DNA of 39,189 bases from an uncultured Pyrinomonadaceae bacterium (GCA_902805935.1 CADCUR010000055.1:1-39189); one strand, 5' to 3'; positions 8,573-16,925 are shown, counted from the stretch's first letter. The notes: generated from the sequence alone by a model not told the origin. Numbers and translations are program-made.

Positions 8573-8809
8573 TCAGCTTTTCGACTGCCGGTGCGGAATG
8601 CCCAACCGCCGCAGCATTCGTTCGAGCAGGTAAGATTCACCCATTCCTTCGTCGGCAAATGAAACGCCCGCCGGAACTTTGTTGTAAATCGCCTCATACG
8701 CCTGATGTTTGGCATCCTCGCTGATATCCAATGCGCGTATCGCGTTGATCACCGTGTCCTTGTCAATCGAATCGTTTGAGACGACATAGGGAATGTTGAT
8801 AAAAACCAT
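8573..8809 (-). CDS. Small hypothetical protein
   Basis: 78-aa acidic to neutral protein (MVFINIPYVVSNDSIDKDTVIN at the start, LLERMLRRLGIPHRQ near the end). No family recognised. It is judged real because its composition is protein-like rather than the Arg-rich composition of shadow ORFs, it fills the gap between two genes of the same strand, and no better ORF covers the region. The Shine-Dalgarno is weak. The regular spacing of hydrophobic residues suggests a compact alpha/beta or helical domain. It may be transcribed together with the downstream helicase (124-bp gap). Confidence 0.6.
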   Translation of the reverse strand: MVFINIPYVVSNDSIDKDTVINAIRALDISEDAKHQAYEAIYNKVPAGVSFADEGMGESYLLERMLRRLGIPHRQSKS

Positions 8810-8955
8810 TGCATTATCTTAACACGTTTCCGCCCGAAAACCTTTTGCCTTATGCGGCGCGGCGCGAATCTTTCGAGATTCAAGCGAAAAACTTACTTAT
8901 TAACACGCACGATTCGGCGCAGTAAGTCACCTGGAAATCGAGACGCGGAAAATTC

Positions 8956-8987
8956 GCCGGACGGCAATTTTCAGAGATGCGTCCGGC
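8956..8987 (-). terminator. Hairpin downstream of the DUF2267 gene
   Basis: Perfect 8-bp stem GCCGGACG/CGTCCGGC with a 16-nt loop, about 40 nt past the DUF2267 stop in its transcription direction. On the minus strand it is followed by GAATTTTCC, a weak U-tract, so it is a plausible but not canonical intrinsic terminator. The rest of 8810-9028 shows only a small hairpin with a TTCG loop (GAATCTTTCGAGATTC) and no gene. Confidence 0.45.
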
Positions 8988-9028
8988 TGTAATGAAAGCC
9001 GCGAACCGGTTTTTTGAAAAAATCGTTT

Positions 9029-9436
9029 TCAGAGATTCGCCGAATAGCCATCCGCGAACAGCGCGTCGTATTCGTCGGGCAAAGTTCCGCGCATTTTGGC
9101 GAACTCGCCTTCGGAGATGGCTTCGCGCATCACGGCGAGAACCGCGACGGCGTAGCTTTTTGCCGTCGCCGCGTCTTGCAGTCCGCTTCGCTCCGCCGTC
9201 CGCCTGACGAATTCGTCCACGCCGAAACCTTCGCCTGTCGCGTTAGGGTCACTTTTGTGTTCGGTGATAAAAGCTCCGATCTCTTCAGGTAGCTGCGCCG
9301 CGAGTTTGGCGGGCGCGTTGCCTGCCAAGTGGTCTGCCAGAGTTTGCAAAGTTGCACGCACGGAATTTTTTGCTTCCTCCGCCGATTCGACTCGGATGCG
9401 TTGCTGAACTTCGCTTATAAATTCGTGATCCTGCAT
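9029..9436 (-). CDS. DUF2267 domain protein
   Basis: 135-aa protein from ATG 9436 (MQDHEFISEVQQRI). The DUF2267 pattern is visible: an N-terminal helix followed by AVRATLQTLADHLAG-like text (SVRATLQTLADHLAGNAPAKL), AAQLPEEIGAFI, then a second helical half GVDEFVRRTAERSGL and VLAVMREAISEGEFAKMRGTLPDEYDALF. The family is small, helical, soluble and of unknown biochemical role, often found near stress genes. The ORF track runs to 9547. An in-frame ATG at 9487 is possible, with AGGAG 18 nt upstream (too far). The family's usual length favours 9436. Confidence 0.8.
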   Translation of the reverse strand: MQDHEFISEVQQRIRVESAEEAKNSVRATLQTLADHLAGNAPAKLAAQLPEEIGAFITEHKSDPNATGEGFGVDEFVRRTAERSGLQDAATAKSYAVAVLAVMREAISEGEFAKMRGTLPDEYDALFADGYSANL

Positions 9437-9553
9437 TTTGTTGTTAATCAGAAAAAGCGGCGACCGGCTCAAAACCCGTTCCGACATTTCCGTTTTCGAT
9501 TCTTTCTCCTTAGTTGGTATTTTCCTTTTTCTGCCGACGCTTTTCAAGGCTGA

Positions 9554-9701
9554 GCATCAAATTCAATTCCGCTCGTCTCAAAAACACTTCATCACCCTGC
9601 AAAAATACGCCGCTCAAGCCGAAGCGATTCCATTTCCCGAAGGCGTGTCTGACGTTGACACGCCGGCGGACTATGAAAATTTGACAAAAAAAATCAGGTG
9701 A
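9554..9701 (+). pseudogene. Remnant C-terminus of a MobA/MocA-like nucleotidyltransferase
   Basis: On the plus strand the frame of the ORF 9438-9701 ends in QKYAAQAEAIPFPEGVSDV, DTPADYENL and then KKIR. The pattern (I/V)DTPEDYE.L near the end, preceded by a run such as A..V.E.PFPEGV, is the hallmark C-terminus of MobA/MocA-type NTP transferases (molybdenum-cofactor or related). The expected 150-190 upstream residues, including the GG.S.RMG nucleotide-binding loop, are absent; the upstream text overlaps the DUF2267 start region on the opposite strand. The last codons overlap the response-regulator stop. It is best read as a truncated gene fragment. Chance resemblance is possible because the match is short. 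Confidence 0.42.
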
Positions 9702-10374
9702 TGAATTTATAGCCCAAACCGTGAACGGTTTGAATAAACTGCGGATGTTTCGGATTCGCTTCGAGTTTTTGCCGCAGCCACGCGACGTGAACGTCAACCG
9801 TGCGCGTCGTCGGCATCGCGTCGTAGCCCCAAACCGCATCGAGCAATTTATCGCGCGAGTGAACCGCGCCGCGATTTTCAATCAGAAATTGCAAGAGCTT
9901 AAATTCAATCGCCGAGAGTTCGACCGGCTGATTATTTTTGCTGACTTCGGCGCGGCGAAAATCAACCGAAACGTCGCCGAAACGAAAAGCGTCGGGCGTA
10001 TTTCCGTTCGTGTTCGGCGAACGCCGCAGCAGCGCCTCGATTCGCGCCAGCAGTTCCAGCATTTCAAACGGCTTGGTCAAATAATCGTCCGCGCCGAGCT
10101 TCAAGCCGAGAACTTTGTCGAGCGTTTCGCCTCTTGCCGTGAGCATCAAAATCGGCGTCGTGACGTTCTTCTGCCGCAAATCGCGGCAGACATCCAAACC
10201 GTTCCGCTTCGGCAGCATCACGTCTAAAATTATCAAATCGAAAGATTCGGCGAGCGCGTAAGACAATCCGCGCTCGCCGTCGGTCGCGCTGCGCACGTCG
10301 AAGCCTTCGCTCCGCAAACGGTCGGTCAGGGTTAAAATCAAACCTGCTTCGTCTTCGACCAATAAAATTTTCAT
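9694..10374 (-). CDS. OmpR/PhoB-family response regulator
   Basis: 226-aa two-component response regulator. The receiver domain has the acidic pair EDE (7-9), phospho-acceptor D51 in LIILDVMLP, the T/A switch in MLTARG and K100 in LTKPFE. The C-terminal winged helix is of the OmpR type (VELSAIEFKLLQFLIENRG, RTVDVHVAWLRQKLE, TVHGLGYKFI). It lies 72 bp downstream of the histidine kinase on the same strand, so the two form a cognate pair. Targets are unknown. The start ATG opens at the receiver domain; the upstream spacer is made of the repeat array described separately. Confidence 0.95.
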   Translation of the reverse strand: MKILLVEDEAGLILTLTDRLRSEGFDVRSATDGERGLSYALAESFDLIILDVMLPKRNGLDVCRDLRQKNVTTPILMLTARGETLDKVLGLKLGADDYLTKPFEMLELLARIEALLRRSPNTNGNTPDAFRFGDVSVDFRRAEVSKNNQPVELSAIEFKLLQFLIENRGAVHSRDKLLDAVWGYDAMPTTRTVDVHVAWLRQKLEANPKHPQFIQTVHGLGYKFIT

Positions 10375-10382
10375 ATCGGTTT

Positions 10383-10471
10383 AAAGGCGAAAAAGTGAAA
10401 GGATGAAAAAGTAAATCGGCGACCCGCCACAAACTATTTTACCTTTTCACTTTTCCGCTTTTTCGCTTTTC
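10383..10471. repeat. Inverted 7/8-bp-period repeat between kinase and regulator
   Basis: The left arm (10383-10415) is built from GAAAAAGT, GAAAGGAT, GAAAAAGT. The right arm (10436-10471) is built from TTTTACC, TTTTCAC, TTTTCCG, TTTTTCG, TTTTCAG. The arms are imperfect reverse complements and could pair over about 30 bp. The right arm forms the last codons of the kinase (KSEKAEK and stop). In the co-transcript a hairpin here would separate the two cistrons. Confidence 0.7.
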
Positions 10472-12279
10472 AGTTCAATCGTGAACCGGCTTCCCTTTCC
10501 GATTTCGCTTTCGACATTTATCTTCCCGCCGTGCGCCGCGACGGTTTGCCTGACCAAACTCAAGCCCAAACCGCTGCCGTGAATCTGTTCGTCAACGACG
10601 ATTTTTGAACGATAAAACGGCTCGAAAATATGTTTCAAATCTTTCGCCGCGATGCCGATGCCTCGGTCTTCGACGCAAATTTTTATATGCCCGCCGCCGT
10701 TTGTCGCCGAGATTTTCAGCCGAGAGTTTCCATTCGAGTATTTAACCGAATTGACGATTAAATTCTGAATTGCCTGAGTTAAGGCTTTTTCATCAGCCGT
10801 GACGGTCGGCAGATTCTCGGCGATTTCTTTTTCAACCGTAAAACCTTTTTCTTTTATCAAAGGCTCGCATTCCGCGAGCGCGTTTTCGACAATTTTTTCA
10901 ACTTCCGTTTCGCGCCGTAAATCATATCTTCTCTTTCCCGAACGCGCGCCGGCGAATTCCAGAATCTGTTCGACCATTGCCGAAAGTTTGACGCCTTCGC
11001 GTTTGATAAGCGCGCCGTATTGCGCGATTTGATCGGCGTTTTGCACCACGCCGTCCGTTAAGTTTTCGCCCGCCGAACGAATCACGGCGAGCGGCGTGCG
11101 AAACTCGTGCGACACGGCTGAAACGAAATCCATCTGTCGCTGCGCGAGCCGCTTAGCGCGCCAAGCGGACACGAAAATCAAACAGACGCTGACCGCGAGC
11201 AGCAATAAAATGCCGAAACTGACAGCCAGATTTTTGCGCCGCTCGTTCAAAACAAATTGTTCGATTGAACCCGCCGAGTGCTGCGCCTTCAACTGCCATA
11301 CGCCTTCGTTCGGCAAATTTTCGCCGTTGAAAATTCTGACCTGCGGTTTCTCGTTTTTCAATACCTGCAATTCAATTTGATTCGTTTTGTTCGGCGCGGC
11401 GGCTTGTCTTGTGCGCGTTTCGAAACGGCTAAAAACCATGCTCTGTTTTGTTTCGCCCGGCGCTTTCGGAAACAAATTACGGTTGGCGAAAAATATCAGA
11501 TTTTCCGGCGAGAGATTGAAAATTTTGACATTTGCGTCGGCGCCGGTCAGATTACCGGTTTGAAAAATTGATTGATTGTCTTCACCCGCGACGGCGAGTT
11601 TGTAACTGTTGCCCGCATCGTCGGGAAAATACCTGTTGACCAGTTCGGGAAGAATTTGATTTTTAATCACGCTCGCGTCGAGTTCGATGACTAAAACGCC
11701 GCGCTGTTTCGGAATCTCGAACGGCATTGTCGGCATCGTTCCAGGATTGTCTTTATTGTTTCGCGGAAGCGGAATGGAGATTTTCCTGACGCCTTTTTCC
11801 GCATCGTGAATCGGGAGCAGCAGCGCGGGAATTTCTTCGGCAATCAACCGGGAGTTGGCTTCGCTGAATAATTTCGGCTTGAGCCGGTTTAGATTTTCCG
11901 TCCACTGCGCCAGTTCGAAAATGCGGCTTTCCCGGTTGAACCGAGAAACAGTTTGAGTGTCGGTTTCGATGAAATAAAAATCTCTGACTAAGTTTTGATA
12001 CGCCGTTTTTTCGCGCCAGAATTCGTAGCGCAGATTAAACTCGCCCCAGTTTTTTTCGCGCCAAACCGCCGCGTCGAGTTGAAAATTAAAATAAGCGTTT
12101 TGAATCTCGCGGTTAAAATCTTCGGCGAACCGCTGCGCGTCAATTTCCAGTCTTTTCTGCATTCGCTCGCGCTCGTCGTCGCTGATTTTTCCGAGCCATC
12201 TATACTGCAAGCCCGCCAGCGCGCCGAGCAAAATTAAAAGCACGGCGACGATTGAAATTGGAAACCAAGAACGCTTCAT
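10447..12279 (-). CDS. Membrane sensor histidine kinase
   Basis: 610-aa kinase. TM1 is at about 7-26, a periplasmic sensor region runs from about 27 to 349 with no recognised domain, and TM2 is at about 350-372 (LAVSFGILLLLAVSVCLIFV). HisKA follows, with phospho-acceptor H391 in SAVSHEFRTPLAVIRS, and HATPase_c with NLIVNSVKYS (N box), EDRGIGI (G1), FEPFYR (F) and GSGLGLSLV (G2). It autophosphorylates on His391 and passes the phosphate to the adjacent OmpR-type regulator. The periplasmic part is large (about 320 aa) and carries a GVLVIELD-like segment seen in some PAS/Cache-like folds; the signal sensed cannot be told. The C-terminus SEKAEK derives from a repeat array. Confidence 0.95.
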   Translation of the reverse strand: MKRSWFPISIVAVLLILLGALAGLQYRWLGKISDDERERMQKRLEIDAQRFAEDFNREIQNAYFNFQLDAAVWREKNWGEFNLRYEFWREKTAYQNLVRDFYFIETDTQTVSRFNRESRIFELAQWTENLNRLKPKLFSEANSRLIAEEIPALLLPIHDAEKGVRKISIPLPRNNKDNPGTMPTMPFEIPKQRGVLVIELDASVIKNQILPELVNRYFPDDAGNSYKLAVAGEDNQSIFQTGNLTGADANVKIFNLSPENLIFFANRNLFPKAPGETKQSMVFSRFETRTRQAAAPNKTNQIELQVLKNEKPQVRIFNGENLPNEGVWQLKAQHSAGSIEQFVLNERRKNLAVSFGILLLLAVSVCLIFVSAWRAKRLAQRQMDFVSAVSHEFRTPLAVIRSAGENLTDGVVQNADQIAQYGALIKREGVKLSAMVEQILEFAGARSGKRRYDLRRETEVEKIVENALAECEPLIKEKGFTVEKEIAENLPTVTADEKALTQAIQNLIVNSVKYSNGNSRLKISATNGGGHIKICVEDRGIGIAAKDLKHIFEPFYRSKIVVDEQIHGSGLGLSLVRQTVAAHGGKINVESEIGKGSRFTIELKSEKAEK

Positions 12280-12281
12280 AA

Positions 12282-12309
12282 CAGTTGGCGGCGGTCGGCA
12301 ACCGGCAGT
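12282..12309. repeat. Four-unit heptamer array upstream of the histidine kinase
   Basis: CAGTTGG, CGGCGGT, CGGCAAC, CGGCAGT in phase, beginning 2 bp before the kinase start codon on the minus strand. It occupies the position of the Shine-Dalgarno and no ordinary one is visible. Short and degenerate, so moderate confidence. Confidence 0.5.
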
Positions 12310-12501
12310 TTTACCTCGTTGACCGCGCGCCCGGAATTTATCCTACTGATTCTTTTTTCGTCTGTAAATGGTTTTACAAAACATTTTACATTCTTAACAA
12401 ATTCTTTGCCTTCTCTTAATCACCCGCCGGATTTTGTTTGCCATACTCGATACTGTCAAAAGACAAAATGCAAAAATTCAATTTCTGTGGAGGTTTTAGC
12501 A

Positions 12502-13530
12502 ATGAAAAAATTCATTATTTCTATTTTATGCGTGGCGGTGTTTTTTATCGGGTTGGGCGGTTTAATCGAGGACGCGGGCGCGCGTTTCAAATCCGACGAA
12601 CGCGCTCTCGAATTAATCCGTCAGGCGCAGACGGCAATCGGCGGCGAGGCTGTCGTGCGGAACGTGCGAAGTATTTCAATCGCGGGCAGCGCGGCGAAGA
12701 CTTTCGATTTTGACGGCACGCCGAGAACCGTGCCGGGCGAATTGGAAATCAATCTTCAACTGCCGAATCAATTTGCCAAAACGTTGAAGCTGCGACGCGA
12801 GGACAACTCGACCGAAGGCAAAAACGGCGAAATTAAAGAAGATGTCAAAGTTATCGTGATGAACGGCGAAGGCGCTCCGATTTTCAAACGAATTGACCCG
12901 AACGGAGAAAAACAAAACGTGGTCATCGTGAGAAAAGACAGTGCGGGTAAAATTTTATCGGGCGATAAAAGCACGGACGGGAAAGCCGAGAGAATCTTAG
13001 CGGACGGAAACATTAATTTTCTTAGAGCGAACGGCAATTTTCGTCAGAACGAAATGTTTCGCACCGCTTTAGCGCTGCTTTTAACCGCGCCGCCGGAAAC
13101 TGATTTTATATACGCGGGCGAAACGGATGTTGACGGAAACATCTGCGATATTGTCGAAGCGAGAGCCGGCGATTCGGCGGTCAAACTTTTCCTCGACAAA
13201 TCTTCGCACCTGCCCCGTATGATGAGTTATCAGGGACGCAAGCCGATGATTTTCCGCATCAAAAAAGACGAGCTGAAAACCGAATCGGATGCGCGAGTTT
13301 TGGAGCGTAATCTGAGCGATTCCGAGATGGCGGAGTTTCAAATCAGATTTTCAGATTATCGCGCGGTCGGCGGCATTCTGCTGCCGCACCGCTGGACGCA
13401 AACTGTGGGCGGCAGCGCGGACGAAACCGTTAATGTGACGAGCTATGAAATAAATCCGGCGGACATCGCTGAGAAGTTTCAAAACTCGCCGCCGAAGGTT
13501 TTGATTAGAACGGATAGAAAGGCGCAGTAA
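12502..13530 (+). CDS. Exported protein of unknown function (LolA-like fold possible)
   Basis: 342-aa protein. ATG 12502 is chosen over the longer ORF-track start because a perfect GGAGG lies 8 nt upstream and a classical signal peptide follows (KKFIISILCVAVFFIGLGGL). The mature part begins ARFKSDERALELIRQAQTAIGGEAVVRNVRSI. This helical opening followed by long beta-rich text (PRTVPGELEINLQLPNQFAKTLK, GGILLPHRWTQTVGG) resembles outer-membrane lipoprotein-sorting or LolA/LppX-type folds found in many Acidobacteriota proteins. That assignment is inference from pattern only. The gene is divergent from the kinase operon; the 222-bp gap holds AT-rich promoter-like sequence but no clear -35/-10 pair. 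Confidence 0.75.
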   Translation: MKKFIISILCVAVFFIGLGGLIEDAGARFKSDERALELIRQAQTAIGGEAVVRNVRSISIAGSAAKTFDFDGTPRTVPGELEINLQLPNQFAKTLKLRREDNSTEGKNGEIKEDVKVIVMNGEGAPIFKRIDPNGEKQNVVIVRKDSAGKILSGDKSTDGKAERILADGNINFLRANGNFRQNEMFRTALALLLTAPPETDFIYAGETDVDGNICDIVEARAGDSAVKLFLDKSSHLPRMMSYQGRKPMIFRIKKDELKTESDARVLERNLSDSEMAEFQIRFSDYRAVGGILLPHRWTQTVGGSADETVNVTSYEINPADIAEKFQNSPPKVLIRTDRKAQ

Positions 13531-13557
13531 TTTTTCGACGAGCAAAAATCGAAGAGG

Positions 13558-13639
13558 AATTAACAGAGACGAAGCGAATGAAATGGACAAAAATCAAAAA
13601 GATTTAAGAACCCTTTCAACCGCTTCGTCTCTGTTAATT
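13558..13639. terminator. Long bidirectional hairpin between exported protein gene and recQ
   Basis: A perfect 19-bp inverted repeat, AATTAACAGAGACGAAGCG (13558-13576) with its complement at 13621-13639, followed by TTTATT. The 44-nt loop adds a further GAAA/TTTC pairing. It fills the convergent gap and probably ends both transcripts. The very long perfect stem is more than a terminator needs and may be a mobile palindromic repeat. Confidence 0.7.
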
Positions 13640-13658
13640 TTATTACGTTAAGACGCAG

Positions 13659-15821
13659 TTACATCGTTGCCAGCACCGCGCGGATTTCGCCGTAGCTGTA
13701 AGCCTCGCCTAAAGATTCCTTAACGGGCGCGACAGCGAAACCGGCGTTTAGACGAATAATCGCATTTCTTATCGCTTCGATTTTATTCACATGAACGAGG
13801 TCGTCGAGCGCCACTTCGCCGCTCGGAATAAATCTGACGAGATGCGTCTCGACCGTGCTGATTGCAATTCCGCGCGATTCGGCGATTTCAGGAATTGAAA
13901 GCCCAGATTTGAACATATCGAGCGAAACATCGTAGGTGGTTTGCCCGCTCTGGTCGCGCTTCGTCCGTGTTTTGATTTCGCGTTTCGGCGTTTTCAGATT
14001 GATGCGCGAAGTCAAATTGTTCCGGTCGCAGTAATCTGTAATCGCTTCTAAAAAATCAGCGCCGTATTTCTGAAGTTTCAAATCGCCGACGCCGGAAATT
14101 TTTCGCATCTCGTCTTCGCTCTGCGGCAAAAACGTCGCCATTTCAATCAAGGTCGCGTCCGAGAAAATAACATACGGCGGCACATTTTCTTCGCGGGCGA
14201 AAACGGTTCGCACTTGCCTGAGTTCGTCGAACAAATCTTTGAGATATTCGTGTTCGAGTTTCGAGACGAGCGACTTTTCCCGTTTGTCTTCTTTAATCGT
14301 GACCTTGAACAACTCGACGCGCTCGGTGCCGCGCAGCACGTCCATACTTTTTTCCGTTAAAACAATGGTCGGGTATGTTCCTTCGGTTTGTTTCAGGTAA
14401 CCCTGCTCGATTAAATCCTTAAAATAATCGAACCAGTTGTTTTTTGAAACGTCCGCGCCGACGCCGTAAGTTTTCAAGTTTTTGTGTTCGTCCCGAATCG
14501 TCTTCGCCTGCGAGCCGCGCAGGAAATCAATCAGATAGCTCAAGCCGAAACGCTGCCCGGTGCGGTAAACCGCGCTCAATGCTTTTTGCGCGATAATCGT
14601 GCCGTCGAATTTTTCAAACGTCGTGTTGCAGTTGTCGCAATGCCCGCAGTCTTCGGTCAATTCTTCGCTAAAATAATTGAGAAGAAATTTTCGGCGGCAA
14701 GTTTTCAAATCGCCGAACGCGCCCATCGTGTTCAGTTTTTTGAGCATTATTTCGGTTTGCGATTTATTGCCTTCGACTTCGGCGAAACCTTTCAGTTTGT
14801 TGATGTCGCCCCAACTGAAAAACAACAGCGCTTCGGACTCTAAACCGTCGCGTCCGGCGCGTCCGGTTTCCTGATAATAGCTTTCGATGTTTTTCGGCAA
14901 ATCCATATGCACGACGAACCGCACGTTCGATTTGTCAATGCCCATTCCGAACGCGATTGTGGCGACGATGATTTTCACTTCGTCTTTTAAAAATAATTCT
15001 TGATGCTTGTCGCGCATTTCCTTGTCGAGACCGGCGTGATAAGCGAGCGCGTCGAAACCTTCGTCGCGCAAATCCGCCGCCAGACTGTCCGCCGAATTGC
15101 GGCTCAGACAATAAACGATGCCGCTTTCCGCACGGCGCGATTCGAGATATTCGAGCAGCCGGGCGTAGGAATTTCGCTTCGGCTCGATCTTGTAAAAAAT
15201 ATTCGGACGATTAAAACTCGAAACAAACAGCGCGGCGTTTCTGATAGCTAATCGTTCGACAATATCGTTCCGCACCAACTTATCGGCGGTCGCCGTCAGC
15301 GCAATTAAAGGAACGTCCGGGAAATACCTTTTTAGTCGTCCGAGCTGAATGTACTCGGGTCGAAAATCGTGTCCCCAACTCGAAATACAATGCGCTTCGT
15401 CAATTGCAAACAGCGATACGTTGATTGATTTCAAAAAGTCAATAAACTGGTCGCCCGACTGAAGAAGACGTTCGGGCGCGACGTAAAGCAGTTTTAATTT
15501 GCCGCTTCTGACGGCTTGGAAAACTTCGGTCTGCTCGCGCCCGGTTTGCGTCGAATTCAAAAACGCGGCTTCGACGCCGTTATTTTTCAGCGCGTCAACC
15601 TGGTCTTTCATCAATGCGATGAGCGGCGAAATCACGACCGTTAAACCGTCGAGCATCAGGGCGGGGATTTGGTAACACAAGGATTTTCCGCCGCCGGTCG
15701 GCATCAAAACGACGCAATCTTTTTTTTGCAGCACGGCGTCAATCGCCTGCTCCTGATTCATCCGAAACGAATCGTAGCCGAACTGACTTTTGAGAATTTC
15801 TTTTGCCCGTGCGATGTTCAT
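13659..15821 (-). CDS. recQ: ATP-dependent DNA helicase RecQ
   Basis: 720-aa RecQ helicase. Walker A is at 41-48 (PTGGGKSLCY), motif II is AIDEAHCISSWGHDFRPEY with the RecQ-specific aromatic loop after it, then ALTATA (III), and motif VI is YYQETGRAGRDG. The zinc-binding RQC part carries CRRKFLLNYFSEELTEDCGHCDNC. It continues with a winged helix, an HRDC domain (FSDATLIEMATFLPQSEDEM) and a C-terminal helix-turn-helix of the HTH_40 type (SGLSIPEIAESRGIAISTVETH), as in many long bacterial RecQs. It unwinds DNA 3' to 5' in recombination and repair. The start codon lies 5 bp from a 129-bp palindromic element, and no Shine-Dalgarno is visible in front of it. Confidence 0.97.
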   Translation of the reverse strand: MNIARAKEILKSQFGYDSFRMNQEQAIDAVLQKKDCVVLMPTGGGKSLCYQIPALMLDGLTVVISPLIALMKDQVDALKNNGVEAAFLNSTQTGREQTEVFQAVRSGKLKLLYVAPERLLQSGDQFIDFLKSINVSLFAIDEAHCISSWGHDFRPEYIQLGRLKRYFPDVPLIALTATADKLVRNDIVERLAIRNAALFVSSFNRPNIFYKIEPKRNSYARLLEYLESRRAESGIVYCLSRNSADSLAADLRDEGFDALAYHAGLDKEMRDKHQELFLKDEVKIIVATIAFGMGIDKSNVRFVVHMDLPKNIESYYQETGRAGRDGLESEALLFFSWGDINKLKGFAEVEGNKSQTEIMLKKLNTMGAFGDLKTCRRKFLLNYFSEELTEDCGHCDNCNTTFEKFDGTIIAQKALSAVYRTGQRFGLSYLIDFLRGSQAKTIRDEHKNLKTYGVGADVSKNNWFDYFKDLIEQGYLKQTEGTYPTIVLTEKSMDVLRGTERVELFKVTIKEDKREKSLVSKLEHEYLKDLFDELRQVRTVFAREENVPPYVIFSDATLIEMATFLPQSEDEMRKISGVGDLKLQKYGADFLEAITDYCDRNNLTSRINLKTPKREIKTRTKRDQSGQTTYDVSLDMFKSGLSIPEIAESRGIAISTVETHLVRFIPSGEVALDDLVHVNKIEAIRNAIIRLNAGFAVAPVKESLGEAYSYGEIRAVLATM

Positions 15822-15825
15822 AAAC

Positions 15826-15954
15826 GGAACGCCGTCATCTTGACGGCAATAAGCGTCATTGCGACGCGCAGAGATATTTTACAAATTAAGATTTTTATCG
15901 GCTGCGGCAGCGTTTGCGCTCACATGCTCAATGCCGTCAGGATGACGGCGTTCC
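15826..15954. mobile_element. 129-bp palindromic element (REP/MITE-like) between ypdA and recQ
   Basis: Two 22-bp terminal inverted repeats (15826-15847 and 15933-15954) match at 21 of 22 positions. Each contains its own palindrome: GCCGTCATCTTGACGGC on the left, GCCGTCAGGATGACGGC on the right. Between them lies another, GCGTCATTGCGACGC. The triplet AAC flanks both outer ends, a possible 3-bp target duplication that could be chance. The element runs from 5 bp before the recQ start codon into the ypdA frame, where it supplies about the last 25 residues and the stop codon. This looks like insertion of a small non-autonomous repeat. No transposase is in the window. Confidence 0.65.
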
Positions 15955-16925
15955 AACGCGGCGGCAATTTTCGGAACAATCTTTTTTGGCACTTCAATAG
16001 CGCCTGCGATGTGACGCGCTTCGGTAAAATGCCCAACCACGTATACGCCCGCGACGTTCGTCTCGAAAGTTTCCTCGTCGTAAACCGGAACTTGTCCGTA
16101 TTTTGAATCTTTCATTCGCACGCCGAGACGTTCGAGCATCGTCAAATCAGCGTCCGAGCCGATTAAAACGAAAACGACATCGTTCGGCAAAGTCTCGACG
16201 TTGCCGTCTTCATCTTTCAAGACAATTTCCTTTTCTTTAATTTCAACTACGCTGCCGAGAAAAAAAACGTCCAGACAATTTTTCTCTAACTGCGCTTCGA
16301 GCGGTTCTTTGACCCAATGTTTGATGCAGCCCTGTTTCGGGTCGGTTTCTTCCCAATCTTTGCGAAACGTCGCCAAAGTCGCAAACGCGCCTTCCTGCGC
16401 CAGAAACAACGCGGCTTCGCCCGCCGAATTTCCGCCGCCGACGACGAGCGCGTGTTTTTTGACATACGGATAAGTTTCGCGGAACAGATGATGCACCTTC
16501 GGCAAGTCTTCGCCCTTCACGTTCAAACGCCGCGGATGCTGCATCGCGCCCGTAGCGAATAAAACTTTACGCGATTCGTATTCGTCCTTTTCGGTTTTTA
16601 CGACAAATTGATTCTCGGAAATTTTCTCGACCGCGACGACCGCTTCTTCCCACTGAATATTGAGATTTTTTTCCAGAACAAACCTGGTGTAATAAGACAA
16701 TAATTCCTCGCGCGTCGGTTTTTCTCTTGCCGGAAAAAGCGTTTTCGGTTCGAGTTCCAATTCGTTGACCGTCGAGAAAACCGTCAAGCCGACCGGATAT
16801 TGGTAAATCGTATTGCCGATTAAATTTTTTTCCAGCACCAAATAATCGAAATTGAGTTTCTGCGCTTCGTAAGCGGCGGAAATTCCCGCCGGTCCGGCAC
16901 CGATGATTATCAAATCGTAAATCAT
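15879..16925 (-). CDS. ypdA: YpdA-family flavin reductase (putative bacillithiol-disulfide reductase)
   Basis: 348-aa FAD/NAD(P)H-dependent oxidoreductase. The FAD-binding GIGAGPAG-type motif is at the N-terminus (IIIGAGPAG, 6-14), a second Rossmann glycine motif at 161-170 (VVGGGNSAGE), and VAGVYVVGHFTEARHIAGAI near the end binds flavin. The fold is thioredoxin-reductase-like but has no CxxC redox pair, which is the YpdA/Bdr pattern. YpdA recycles bacillithiol disulfide in Firmicutes; whether this organism makes bacillithiol is not shown here. The last residues (HPDGIEHVSANAAAADKNLN) lie inside the palindromic element at 15826-15954 and are probably not ancestral. The start overlaps the preceding gene by 4 bp (ATGA), so the two are translationally coupled. 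Confidence 0.9.
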   Translation of the reverse strand: MIYDLIIIGAGPAGISAAYEAQKLNFDYLVLEKNLIGNTIYQYPVGLTVFSTVNELELEPKTLFPAREKPTREELLSYYTRFVLEKNLNIQWEEAVVAVEKISENQFVVKTEKDEYESRKVLFATGAMQHPRRLNVKGEDLPKVHHLFRETYPYVKKHALVVGGGNSAGEAALFLAQEGAFATLATFRKDWEETDPKQGCIKHWVKEPLEAQLEKNCLDVFFLGSVVEIKEKEIVLKDEDGNVETLPNDVVFVLIGSDADLTMLERLGVRMKDSKYGQVPVYDEETFETNVAGVYVVGHFTEARHIAGAIEVPKKIVPKIAAALERRHPDGIEHVSANAAAADKNLNL

